Source: Symbiodinium natans
Lineage: Eukaryota > Sar > Dinophyceae > Suessiales > Symbiodiniaceae
Length of the DNA stretch: 64,000 nt
Assembly: GCA_905221605.1 (NCBI GenBank)
Contig: CAJNDS010002080.1
Span: 607,001 to 671,000 of the forward strand
Reading direction: 5' to 3'
Below are positions 12,901 to 22,451 of the stretch, one piece after another. Every line of letters begins with the position of its first letter. The stretch's first letter is position 1. Below the pieces are notes generated by a model. That model saw nothing but the letters and a program-made list of their open reading frames with translations, had not been told where the DNA came from and made no database searches. Position numbers and translations under genes: made by a program.

Positions 12901-13242
12901 TATGGGGGGGAACCCAAGGGGGGGCGGGGGGCATACAGGGTGTCGGAGAACCCCTGCTTTTTTGCTAGCTCTGATGGTCCTCTTTGGGCTGGATAACTCT
13001 CCGACCAACAGAACCAGATCGACGCGTCTCTGACAGTGTGTTAGGGGATAGGATTAGGGGGACCCTTGGCCCTCTCAATCAGGTGAGTCAGAAGAGGGTT
13101 CAGAAGTGTTCCCATTTTGAGGGACCCCCCTTATCCTACCTAAGATGTGTGTTGCATGATGAACAAGTGCTCAGGTAAACTGAACCGAGTGTCAACAGGG
13201 ATCACGCAAAGTAGACTGCACTGCGTGCTACAATTCACAGTA
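9991..13242. repeat. Array mosaic with islands and foldbacks
   Basis: C/G pairs with islands: 10528-10625 / island 10626-10746 / 10747-10832; 11478-11528 / 11529-11606 / 11607-11624; 11660-11709 / 11710-11837 / 11838-11922; 12164-12213 / 12214-12318 / 12319-12400. A foldback of family B lies at 12431-12488. A second foldback (12805-12910) has ends CCCCTACTACCCCC and TATGGGGGGGAACC. No complete gene seen; islands are candidate exons. Confidence 0.7.
12431..12488. mobile_element. Foldback element, family B
   Basis: GGGATCCTTAGTATCG on the left pairs with ATACTAAGGACCCC on the right around CCCAAATAGTAGGATTCCC. Related copies lie at 13501-13535 (half), 13865-13935 and 32969-33030. Non-coding and short. 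Confidence 0.65.
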
Positions 13243-14204
13243 TTAACCCTAAACCCTAAACCCTAAGCCCTAAACCCTAAACCCTAACATCTCTTGTCTG
13301 AGCAGCGAGCTCGGCACTGCGGGCAAACGTCAGAAAGAGACGCTTGGGCTCAGCATGTGGTGGGCTCCCTAAATTTTGGGGTCTCTCCTTACGCCTTCGT
13401 ATGATCTGTATGAAAAGCCTATTTAGGGTTTAGGGTTTAGGGTTTAGGGCTTAGATTTAGGGTTTAGGGCTTAGGGTTTACGATATCAGGGGCACTTTCT
13501 TGGGGTCCTTAGTATAAGGGGATCCTACTAATTATGTTAGGTCAGGGGTTCCTTTTTTTTGGTCATATGAAAATAGAAGCTCGCTGAAAGGCCGGCGCCT
13601 CACGCTGGTTCTTGTGGTCCTTGATGGTGCGCCATGCATCTGGATTGTCCTGCGCGTGCAAGGCATCGAACGAAGCCCCAAAGCCTCAAACCAAACTTGC
13701 TGAAATCCTTAAACTCTCTCTATGGGGGATTCTATATCCCAGGGCACTTTTTGGAGTTACAATTTCAAGTCGGCCCCCTCTTACTTCGGGTAACAAAAAG
13801 GAACCATCATGAAAAGAACTCAGCATATACACACTATAAACCCTACATCCATCAAACACCCTGAGGGGACCCCCCAATATAGATCCCCAAATGGTAGGAT
13901 CTCCCTTATAAAAAAGGATCCCAATAAGGTACCCCCTTAATTTTGCAAAGCCCCAATATCCCAATATCCCAGTATCCCTAAACCCTAAACCTAAAAACCC
14001 AAAAACCCAAAAGCCCAAAAACCCAAAAACCCAAAAACCCCAAAACCCAAAAACCCCAAAACCCCAAAACCCCAAAACCCCAAAAAAATCAAAAACCCAA
14101 AATCCCAAAAACCCAAAAACCCTAAAGCCCTAAAACCCAAAAACCCAAAACCTCAACCCAAAAACCCAAACCCTAAACCCTAAACCCCCCCCATCTCCCA
14201 ACAG

Positions 14205-14300
14205 AGAGGGCGGACCGCACCTTGCTCTCCAAGAGTGCATCAATCTCTCCGGTAGAGAGCGTCCTTCCGTGGAATGAATGCTGGAAGGCTCGAGAGGCGG
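14205..14300 (+). CDS. Exon-like island between C and G arrays
   Basis: A strong acceptor (CCCATCTCCCAACAG) follows the C array, and a donor GTTTCG runs into the G array. The 96 bp between are open on the + strand, starting in phase 2 and encoding RADRTLLSKSASIS and onward to WKAREA. The minus strand is also open (SRAFQHSFHGRT...), so the strand is chosen on acceptor quality alone. Product unknown. Confidence 0.42.
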
Positions 14301-15922
14301 GTTTCGTAGGGTTTAGGGTTTAGGGTTTAGGGTTTAGGGTTTAGGGTTTAGGGTTTAGGGTTTAGGGTTTAGGGTTTATGGTTTAGGGTTTTGGGGTTTA
14401 GGGTTTACGGTTTTAGGGTTTTAGGGCTTTCGGGTTTTAGGGTTTAGGGACTAGGGTTCGAAGACTCAGAGGTTCTTCAGCACCGTTTTGATTGTCCTAA
14501 ATATTCTCTTTGGGGGGACCCGCGGGGGGAGGGAGGTGCCTGAAATCCTAAACCCTAAATACCCTACAACTCGAGAGCCCTAAGCCTAAGGTTGGAACCA
14601 TGGGCCCATAGTATGGTCGCTTACCCTAAACCCTAAACCCTAAACCCTAAACCCTAAACCCTAAACCCTAAACCCGAAAACCTTAAAACCCTAAAACCCT
14701 AAAACCCTAAACCCTAAAACCCATTTTTTTGGCTTTGAGGGTCCGGAGCTGACAGGCTGTATTTGAGGGTTTAGGAGCTTGGGATTCGAGGGCTTCAGTC
14801 TAAGGCTTTAGGCTTTAGGACTTAGGGTTTAGGGCTAGGGTGTAGGGTTTAGGGCTTAGGGTTTAGGGTTGAGAGTCTTAGGGCTAAGGCGCCAGCCCTA
14901 CATCGCGTAAACCTGTCCTCATGACCTTCTCCCCGGCAATGTCGTAGCCCACGTGGTCTTCGTCTTTGTACCTCCGAATCCTCTAGGTACAGTTTGTAGG
15001 TTTAGGGGTTTCGGGGCTAGGGTTTAGGGGTTGGTCGGGGGAGTTTGGGTTCGAGGGTAGGAGCAGTATGGGATCTCATTAGGTTTGGGCTTCCAAAGGC
15101 GCTCTCAAGGTTGTGAGAGGGCTTTAAATCTTGAGCCCAATTACCCTAAACCCTAAACCCTAAACCCTCAACCCTAAATCCGCAAGCTCAAGGATGCGCG
15201 TGAACTAAGAATTCTGCGGCCTCGACAACCAGGTTGCCGGGTCGAGGGACTTAGGGGATGTTTTCGGGTTTAGGGTTTAGGGTTTAGGGCTTGCGGGTTT
15301 AGGGGTTTAGGGTGTACAGCGTGGCTGCACCGGAGGCAGAAGGCGCACCACTCCAGGGGGACATTGCCGATCCTGGGCCGAGCTTCCGTTTGTTTGGATC
15401 ACGCCTAAACCCTAAACCCTAAACCCTAAACTCTACAGCCCTAAACCCTAAAGTTGCCCTAAACCCTAAACCCTAAACCCGAGACCCGCATGCCCTGAAT
15501 CCGCGACTCTCCACTGCTACACCCTCAACCCTGGTTCCATCTCGCTGGCGGCTGACAACACTTTAGGGTTTAGGGTCAAGGGTTTTTGCAGTTTCGGATA
15601 CTCTTGCGCAGCGATTTGCATGCCAGTCTGACTTTCAGTTACACGCAAGCCGCGTAAGTGTGTGGACAGCATCCACGCCCAGAAATCCTAAACTAAGCTC
15701 TGAAATCCTAAACCCTAGCCCCCCGCCCCCTTCACCATAGAAACCCCTACCAATCTGCAAAACCCTGAACCCCAAACCCTCAAAAGCTTTCAAGAAATCC
15801 GGGCCTCTTTCTTTTTTTTCTCCCTTGGACCCTTAAACCCTAAACCCTAAACCCTTGACCCTTTTGAAGATCTTAAGGTAGTAGTCGGAGCATATAAAAG
15901 GGGGAACCTTTGGGGCTACAAC

Positions 15923-16042
15923 CTTACTTGGAGGTCCAGGATACTTATGACTAAGGGTACTTACAAGCCCCCTAAGTCCTCTAAGTAGGTTACAAGTGGA
16001 CGTATAATTGGGGTTTTAAGTACTCATGAACCTCCAAGTAGG
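15923..16042. mobile_element. Foldback element, family D
   Basis: The ends are inverse: CTTACTTGGAGGTCCAGG and, at the right, CATGAACCTCCAAGTAGG. The inner phrase CCTCTAAGTAGGTTA is shared with the copy at 47474-47603, and a right-end fragment lies at 16076-16120. Non-coding. Confidence 0.8.
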
Positions 16043-16356
16043 TCCCAAACCCTAAACCCCCAAACGCATTTTTAATCTTATAATTGGGGTTATAAGTACC
16101 CATGAACCTCCAAGTCTAGCATGAATTACATTATTTGTGCTACATCTTCCCTCAACCCCTCAACCCCTCAACCCCTCAACCCCTCAACCCCTCAACCCCT
16201 CAACCCCTCAACCCCTCAACCCCTCAACCCCTCAACCCCTCAACCCCTCGACCCTAAACCCTAAATCCTAGACCCTAGACCCTAAACCCTAAACCCTAAA
16301 CCCTAAACCCTAAACCCTAAACCCTAAACCCTAAACCCTAAACCCTAAACCCCAAC

Positions 16357-16708
16357 CTTAGGGGTACGACGTCTTAACTCCCTTGATGGCCTGTTTCGGG
16401 GCGCATCATCCTCGGAGTCGTCGGAAGAGCCGTCGTCAACCTTGGTAGCCCAGTAAGCATGTTACAGGAAGGGTTTAGGGTTTAGGGTTTAGGGTTTAGG
16501 GTTTAGGGTTTAGGGTTTAGGGTTTAGGGTTTAGGGTTTAGGGTTTAGGGTTTAGGGTTTAGGGTTTAGGGTTTAGGGTAACCCTAAACCCTAAACCCTA
16601 AACCCCTTCTAAGGTTGGTTACTTTAAAGGGGAGCCCAGAACTAACCCTAAACCCTAAACCCTAAACCCCTTCTAAGGTTGGTTACTTTAAAGGGGAGCC
16701 CAGAACCC

Positions 16709-16739
<31 letters not shown>

Positions 16740-16826
16740 AGGGTACCGCGGGGCTGCCAAGCAACCAGGCCATCGTTCTCGGACTCGTCATCGGTGTCCT
16801 GGGTGGGAATCGTCTCTTGGGCTCTC
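16357..16826 (-). CDS. Two exons of an acidic split gene (partial)
   Basis: The upstream exon (16826-16766) follows an AG acceptor and encodes RAQETIPTQDTDDESENDGL. The intron 16765-16441 is removed in phase 0. The second exon (16440-16357, 28 codons) begins VDDGSSDDSEDDAPRNR and ends RELRRRTPK. Both exons share strongly acidic then basic composition across the junction, which supports the splice. The next donor is GTTGGGGTTTAGGG, so the following intron starts directly in a telomeric array. Both the true start and the end of the gene lie outside what I can read. Function unknown; the acidic/basic pattern is common in nuclear proteins, but that is only a guess. Confidence 0.6.
16441..16765 (-). 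mobile_element. Introner-like intron, family J, holding inverted telomeric arrays
   Basis: GT-AG intron of 325 bp. The direct repeat GTTG lies at both ends (16765-16762 and 16440-16437), and terminal inverted repeats resemble CTTGGTAGCCCAGTAA. Inside are a G array (16470-16578) joined head-on to a C array (16579-16605), two copies of a roughly 64-bp unit containing GGTTGGTTACTTTAAAGGGG, and a C24-A10 run. The same family forms an intron in the PPR gene (51566-51683), and further copies lie at 37225-37452 and 50735-50800. Confidence 0.75.
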
Positions 16827-19427
16827 CTATTGTTATCCGTTGTTTCCTTAATTTTGCTTATCTTATTATTCTCATATTAATACTATTATTTCTGTTTTTT
16901 TTTTTTTTTTTGGGGGGGGGGGGGGGGAGATGGAGGGCGGCGGGGAGGAAGGGGGGTGTTGGGTTTAGGTCACGATAGCCCTGAAAACGGTGCAAATCTC
17001 TGAGCCCTGCAGCCCTAGACCTTAAAACCCTAAACCCAAACGGCCATGGTTTACACATGTGTGTATATTTATATATGTATGTATACTTTATGTATATATA
17101 TATATAAATATATTCGTATGTATACTTTATGTGTATATATATATATATATATACATATATGTACATTTGTTTTCTTGTATTTATACTTATGCTACATTTA
17201 CATTCGTATCAGTACATACCATGATATTGTACATTTACACGTACATTTGGATCTCCCCAATGACGCAAGCGGAGGGGGGGAAGAGATGGCGGGAGGGAAC
17301 ACTTTCGTTGGTCGGAGGGCACGCCAAATATACATTATACATGCTCCTAAACCCTAAACCCTACACCCTAAACCCTAAACCCCGAACCCTAAACCCTGAG
17401 AGTCACGAAACAGTCGGCTCCAAGGGCAGCTGTGGAATCCCCAGATTTGTTTTGGGATTCTTACGCGGGTTTGCGTTTTCCTTCAGCGTTCCCTTGGCTT
17501 TTGGCACCGACGTAAAGATCCTACTACATCTTGTCCGCTTGAGTTTTGGGTTACCGCATACAGATCCTAAGATGTTTCTCGCCTCCTAAACCCTAAACCC
17601 TAAACCCTAAACCCCAATGATGCAATTTAGGCAATCAGATAGCTCCTTCCTGGAGAACCCAGGTGATGGGATCTTTATGTTTATGTGGCCTGTTGGTCCC
17701 CCGAGATTTTCTACATCTACACCTACACCGACATTCGTATTGCTTACTAACTTTACTGCTTCGCTCATGTGCAGTGATTACCGATGGCCGGGTCCTTCAT
17801 CCCATAGGCCCCTCGACAAGCTGAGTCCTTCTTTCTCCCCCTAAACCCTAAACCCTAAACCCTAAACCCTAAACCCTAAACCCTAAACCCTAAACCCTAA
17901 ACCCTAAACCCTAAACCCTAAACCCTAAACCCTAAACCCTAAACCCTAAACCCTAAACCCTTGCCATAGCCCTCTAGGGTTTCGGGCTTAGGGGTTTAGG
18001 CGAGGTTTAGGGTTTAGGGAGGTGCGGGAAAACCAAACACCTGAATTTGCCCCAGCGAGTCCTCCAAATCTGCAGCATCGACCTGCTGCTTTGGGTTCGG
18101 GGTTCAGGTCTTGGGTTTAGTTTAGGGTTCAGGTTTAGGGTTCAGGATCTAGGGCTGGACCCAAGTACCCCAAGTACTCTAAACCCCAAACCCTAGAACC
18201 TCTTGTGAACCAGAAGTGGGGCTAATCTAGGGTATCTTAAGCTGCTACTTGGAGAGGACTCGGGAGTGAACCCAGAACCCTTCCTGAAACCTCAGGGCTT
18301 AAGGGTTTAGGGTTTGGGGTTTAGGCTGGATTTAGGGTTTAGGGTGCATTTAGGGCTCATTTTTTTTGTGATTTGTGCCACCTCTGAAGATTTCGAGGTG
18401 TCCTTTGCGGGTTTCCGGTGGCTGTGGAGTGAGAAAGCTTGGCCAGCAAAGAAGAGGTGAGAAGGATCAAGAAGAAGCAAAACCCTAACTAAGCCCTAAG
18501 CCCTAAGCCCTAAGCCCTAAACCCTAAACCCTAAACCCTAAACCCGAAACCCTCAAGCGCAAGCTCGGGGAAAAAGCCTGCTCTGTGCACCAGCAGCACG
18601 ACCCCTGCTAAAGCAATTCCAGGTGTCCGCTGTCCACTCGACATTCGTGGAGGCTGGTTCATGAAACTCGACAGGTTTAGGGTTTAGGGTTTAGAAGTTC
18701 AGGGTTTAGTCTTGCCTCCAAGTGCGGAGGCATTTCACGGAAGCACTCCCTGAGGATCTACGACCCTAAGCCCGAAAACCCAAAACCTTGAAACCCTTAA
18801 GTTTAGGGTTTAGGGTTTAGGGTTTACGGTTTAGGGTTTAGGGTTTAGGGTTTAGGGTGTAGGGTTTGAATGGAACCCCGGGCCCTTACCAAGCTAGGGT
18901 TTTCACCCGATGTTGCTTGTTTTCTTGGCTTGGCTCTGTGGCCCGGGGTTTAGGGTTTGAGGTTTAGAGGGTTTAGGATTTGGGGTTTGGCGTTTAGGGT
19001 CCAAGGGTTTAGGGTCCAAGGGTTTAGGGTTTCGGGGCTCAGGGTCTTTGGGGTAATTGCATGGTCCCTTAGTACCCTTATATACATCAGAACCCTTTGA
19101 GGTTAGGGACGCCAGTTCTCGTCGTGGCCGCCCTTTGTGCAGCTTTCCTCCGGCGGGGCAGGCACAGCAGCTCCCTTCCATCCTCCACGCCACCGCCCTC
19201 TTTCTCCTCCACGCCGCCCTCTGTCCCCTCCATGCCATCCCTGCCACCACTTTCCACACTGCCACCTTCGAAGCAGCCGTGCTTTGCCCCAAACCCTCCA
19301 AACCATCACCTCCCTAAACCCTGAACCCTGAACCCTAAACCCTAAACCCTAAACCCTAAACCCATCTTTGGCTTTGTCGGCCCATGAAAGTACCCTCAGA
19401 TCGGGGGTTTGGGTTTAGGGTTTAGGG
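16827..19427. repeat. Array mosaic with AT microsatellites
   Basis: A T17-G16 homopolymer pair lies at 16896-16927 and a TA-rich microsatellite at 17055-17170. C arrays: 17343-17398, 17586-17615, 17841-17962, 18480-18552, 19315-19362. G arrays: 17975-18020, 18674-18697, 18799-18868, 18950-19040, 19408-19427. A partial family C foldback lies near 19050-19110. Islands 18553-18673 and 19363-19407 lie between C and G arrays. No gene recognised. Confidence 0.7.
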
Positions 19428-19706
19428 TACGGGGGGACAACCAAGGAAGGAAATCAACTCCCCTAATCGCCCTGAACTTATATTTCCCAGATCGAACCAA
19501 GAAACAACCAAGAACACGGATAAGAGCAACAAGGAAGGGGCACCCTTACACAAGTAGAGGGGCACTAACCCAACCCTCACTCCCAAACACGGACTTTTTT
19601 CTTTGGACGGGCTGGCCATCCTTGAGCCAAACATAGTTTACGGGTTCATTAACCCTTTCAACTTCCAACACTACCTCCTTTCTACAATACCAATTGCAGC
19701 TCCGCA
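19428..19706 (-). repeat. 3' LTR (279 bp)
   Basis: Identical copy of the 5' LTR, preceded on the minus strand by the polypurine tract and followed by telomeric repeat. Its outer flank ends TTTAGGG, supplying the second copy of TAGGG. Confidence 0.95.
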
Positions 19707-19716
19707 CTCCCCCTGT
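19707..19716 (-). promoter_or_regulatory. Polypurine tract
   Basis: The minus strand reads ACAGGGGGAG immediately before the TGCGG start of the 3' LTR, the expected place and composition for the plus-strand primer. Confidence 0.85.
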
Positions 19717-20076
19717 CCTAGGATTTCCTAGGACACATTGGAGATGCAGGTCTTTTTGCCAAAAACTGCCATTAAGGCAGCAGCCAGCTGCTTGAAATGC
19801 AAGTTGTGGTTTAACGTCTTCCAGGACGGAATTATAGCACATTGGCTAACCTACTACCCATAGAGAATCTTTTTTCACCATGATCCTCTCATCACTGAAG
19901 ACTCCTTGGCCTTCTTCACCACAAACCGTGGTCTTCGCTACGCGAAAAGCTACTTACTTCTACTATCAGGGATTTCCATACCCTTAATAGTAACCACCAC
20001 ATTGTCAGCACATTGGCTGTTCCAGCGCACCCGTCTCCAGAAAGAGAAAAACTATCCCTTCATCCATACCATCCAA
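19717..20076 (-). other. Non-coding 3' region of the retroelement
   Basis: About 360 bp between the ORF3 stop and the polypurine tract. The minus-strand frames are broken, and ACATTGG/CCAATGT strings recur. It may hold packaging or 3' untranslated signals; nothing specific is recognised. Confidence 0.5.
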
Positions 20077-21309
20077 TCACTTCCTTTTCCGATTGTTGGC
20101 AATCTTGAGGTGAAGTTGCAGCAGAATATACTCCAGGTCCGAAACTGTAAGAACAGGATCCTGTACGCCCCTTTGAATTGAGGATACCAATCCTTCCCTC
20201 TTTGCGTCCTCAATCGCCTGGCAAGATTGACCCAGCTCTTCATTCGCAGTGGCAGACCCTGGTGCATCCGCATCAGATGGACGATCCTTTTCTTCAGGAT
20301 CTTGAACCATTACCACCTCTTCTTTTTTGGGACTCTGACTTTTCTCCCTCTTCTTTGTCTTTCCACCGACATTTGACTTTGTGCGCGTCTTCGAGGATTT
20401 TTCCACTGCAGAAGCCACCACATTGGATGTTGATCCACCCTTCTCAATGATCGTCGGCATCTTCTTCGGCTTTGGAACCATGAGAGTGTAAGGATCTTCA
20501 ATAGCTGCAGCTTTCCTCTTCTTTTTTACCTTTTTCTTCTCTTCTTCAACGGCAACCTCCGTCTCCGAAGTCTCAACCACTCCTTTTTCGGCAGGAATAT
20601 CCTTGCTGGACTCCCTTTCTAGGGATCTCTTTTTACCTCTTTTGGGATCCTTTTCCTCTCCCAAATTGGCTCGCTCATACCATATCCTCAGGTCATTGAC
20701 CCATTCTTCCACCTCCGCGAGCGAAACCTCATACGACTTCACTACTTCGAGAAGTTCCAGCACGGACAACATTTCAGTGGTCCACGAAACCCATACTTGA
20801 TCCATTTGGTCAGCATCTCCAGTGAACTTCAGGAGTTTGAACAATGGGTCCGCCTCTGCTCGAGCCAAATCTGGCTTGCCACCGGAGAGAAATGAAATCG
20901 CCTCCATCAACAGTTCCGTCATCTTGGTCTCTTCGTCATAAACCATAAAATCCTCCTCATCATCATCGAACTGTTCAGGAGAGATCTCCTTTTCTCCACC
21001 ATTTGCACCAGACTTTCTCCTTGGACCATCCCTTGGGGGCGTCCTTGGAGACCTTGGCCTCTGTTTTTCCAACGGAACACCATGCTCGAAGACACACCTG
21101 TCACCAAATCGACACTTCCCAGACCGAGCAAACTGGACGCACCTCACACCAGTTGCATCATGCGAGAACTCACAATCCTTTCCAGCGAAACATTCTCTCC
21201 CTGCCACATAGTATTTGCACCAATATGAATGTAGCACCACATCATCTTCGGAATGGATGAATTTGCAGTCGTCACCGAATTTGCAGCGATCTTTCCCCTG
21301 CCGAACCAA
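20077..21309 (-). CDS. Retroelement ORF3, CCCH zinc fingers, entered by a -1 shift
   Basis: The open frame has no ATG at its head; it starts in a TTG context, and the frame is open back to 21348. It completes one CCCH finger begun in ORF2 (DRCKFGDDCKFIH) and has two more (CKYYVAGRECFAGKDCEFSH and CVQFARSGKCRFGDRCVFEH). Then comes a long acidic and Lys-rich tail with nuclear-localisation-like clusters (KKKVKKKRK, KPKKMP), ending at 20077. With ORF1 the element thus has six CCCH fingers, suggesting RNA binding. No enzymatic motif was seen. Confidence 0.7.
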   Translation of the reverse strand: MVRQGKDRCKFGDDCKFIHSEDDVVLHSYWCKYYVAGRECFAGKDCEFSHDATGVRCVQFARSGKCRFGDRCVFEHGVPLEKQRPRSPRTPPRDGPRRKSGANGGEKEISPEQFDDDEEDFMVYDEETKMTELLMEAISFLSGGKPDLARAEADPLFKLLKFTGDADQMDQVWVSWTTEMLSVLELLEVVKSYEVSLAEVEEWVNDLRIWYERANLGEEKDPKRGKKRSLERESSKDIPAEKGVVETSETEVAVEEEKKKVKKKRKAAAIEDPYTLMVPKPKKMPTIIEKGGSTSNVVASAVEKSSKTRTKSNVGGKTKKREKSQSPKKEEVVMVQDPEEKDRPSDADAPGSATANEELGQSCQAIEDAKREGLVSSIQRGVQDPVLTVSDLEYILLQLHLKIANNRKRK

Positions 21310-22451
21310 TAGCAGAAACCCTTCTTCCTCTTCTCCAAGCGCTCTGCCTCATACCGGTCCATAGGGCGATTGTGCTCTACATGAACATTGCCATGTACCT
21401 GGGGACTGCTCCCTTCACCCGACGTGCTATCAGTATTTGGTGCTTGGAGTACAGCTGGAAAACCTGGCCTTGGTCCTACCACCTTCATGATCGGTTTTCC
21501 GCCAACTCCTGAGCCATGCTGAGACGATCCAAAAACATTGAACATCTTCATGAAGGCCTTTCTAGTGCCAATCTTCTGCACCCTTTTGATTGGACGTTTC
21601 ATTGCTCCAACCTTGCATCCAGATGCGTTCAAACGACACAACCTCCTATAACCAACTCTATGTCCCTTCTTCCAAAGAGCCATAAGAATTTTAGAGGCAG
21701 TAACATTCTCCACCTCTACCTTTTCCAATGGTCCCTCACTTCCCGGAACAAACCCATCCATATCTGAAGACCTTTCCATCTTTTTTGACACCACTTCGTC
21801 GAGGTAGTCTTCTGAGATCCAGGGTAAGTTCCCCTTAGAGGAAGGATTGTCATCATTGTTTGGTCCTTCACCAGGATACCCTTTTGTGCTGTCAAAGATC
21901 TTACCAGTAGTGCGGTCCTGCATAGAGAAATTCGAAGCCACGCGGGAGTACACTGACCACAAGAAAATCCTTGTGTCCGCCAGTCTTGATGACCCACTGG
22001 ATGTCTCCTCTTCCGGAGAAACTTCTGGCGCTTTGCCATCCCCTCCAGTGTCACCACTTATCTCACCTCCAGCATCTTCAATGGGAATAAGGGATTCATT
22101 GTTCCCTTGATCAAGCACCGCGCCCTCTGGTCCAAAAACTTCCAGCACCGCTGTCGAAGGATCCACCTCTTCATCAGCATCGTCGTCCATCCTTCTCCAG
22201 AGAGCCTCCAATTGGTCCGCACAAGTCGCCGCTTGAAGGAACTCCATCAACCGAGCCCTCCCGCGCTGCCAGAGAAATTCCGAAATCATCACCGACCCTT
22301 GGGCTCCCAGACTCAGGAATGGGTGAACCATTTTGGCTACCCTCGCCATAAGTTCAATATGAACTTCCATGATTCCCCTTCCAGACCAGGAGACAACAAA
22401 GCACCCATCACTGAAAGAGGATAATTCCCCACCGCCGGCAAGCACGGGTTT
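21144..22451 (-). CDS. Retroelement ORF2, entered by a -1 shift
   Basis: This frame opens right after a TGA at 22454-22452 and has no ATG until about 26 codons in, so it is best explained as a continuation of ORF1. It encodes about 430 residues of acidic and basic sequence without a recognised domain. Near its functional end it holds the first cysteine of a CCCH finger (KGFCYWFGRGK). The remaining cysteines and the histidine of that finger are in the next frame, so real reading probably leaves this frame at 21297-21291 and the last 49 codons are not used. An intron or a sequencing indel could also explain the layout. Confidence 0.6.
   Translation of the reverse strand, partial: KPVLAGGGELSSFSDGCFVVSWSGRGIMEVHIELMARVAKMVHPFLSLGAQGSVMISEFLWQRGRARLMEFLQAATCADQLEALWRRMDDDADEEVDPSTAVLEVFGPEGAVLDQGNNESLIPIEDAGGEISGDTGGDGKAPEVSPEEETSSGSSRLADTRIFLWSVYSRVASNFSMQDRTTGKIFDSTKGYPGEGPNNDDNPSSKGNLPWISEDYLDEVVSKKMERSSDMDGFVPGSEGPLEKVEVENVTASKILMALWKKGHRVGYRRLCRLNASGCKVGAMKRPIKRVQKIGTRKAFMKMFNVFGSSQHGSGVGGKPIMKVVGPRPGFPAVLQAPNTDSTSGEGSSPQVHGNVHVEHNRPMDRYEAERLEKRKKGFCYWFGRGKIAANSVTTANSSIPKMMWCYIHIGANTMWQGENVSLERIVSSRMMQLV
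21291..21297 (-). promoter_or_regulatory. Candidate -1 frameshift heptamer, ORF2 to ORF3
   Basis: In the ORF2 frame the minus strand reads G GGA AAG, a canonical X XXY YYZ heptamer. Slipping -1 here joins the first cysteine in ORF2 to the remaining C-C-H in ORF3 and completes a CCCH finger of the form C-x9-C-x5-C-x3-H. Confidence 0.55.

Larger units (their letters stand above)
13243..16356. repeat. Array mosaic with islands
   Basis: C/G pairs around islands: 13243-13290 / 13423-13480; 13975-14186 / 14308-14440; 14622-14722 / 14818-14878; 15143-15178 / 15268-15312; 15400-15480 / 15562-15580. A block of the 8-bp unit CCCCTCAA runs 16152-16248 and passes into CCCTAAA at 16249-16351. Foldbacks of family B (13501, 13865) and family D (15923, 16076) lie between. 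Confidence 0.8.

Noticed and set aside
14720-14750. Spliced-leader-like CCATTTTTTTTGGCTTTGAG
   Set aside because: The 3' part differs (CTTTGAG instead of CTCAAG) and the T run is too long; probably chance.
17046-17357. Tyr/Ile-rich open frames on both strands
   Set aside because: They come from a TA-rich microsatellite with no domain or splice support.
19546-19842. 98-codon minus-strand frame overlapping the 3' LTR
   Set aside because: Half of it lies in the LTR and the rest in the 3' untranslated part of the retroelement, with no similarity to a known protein.
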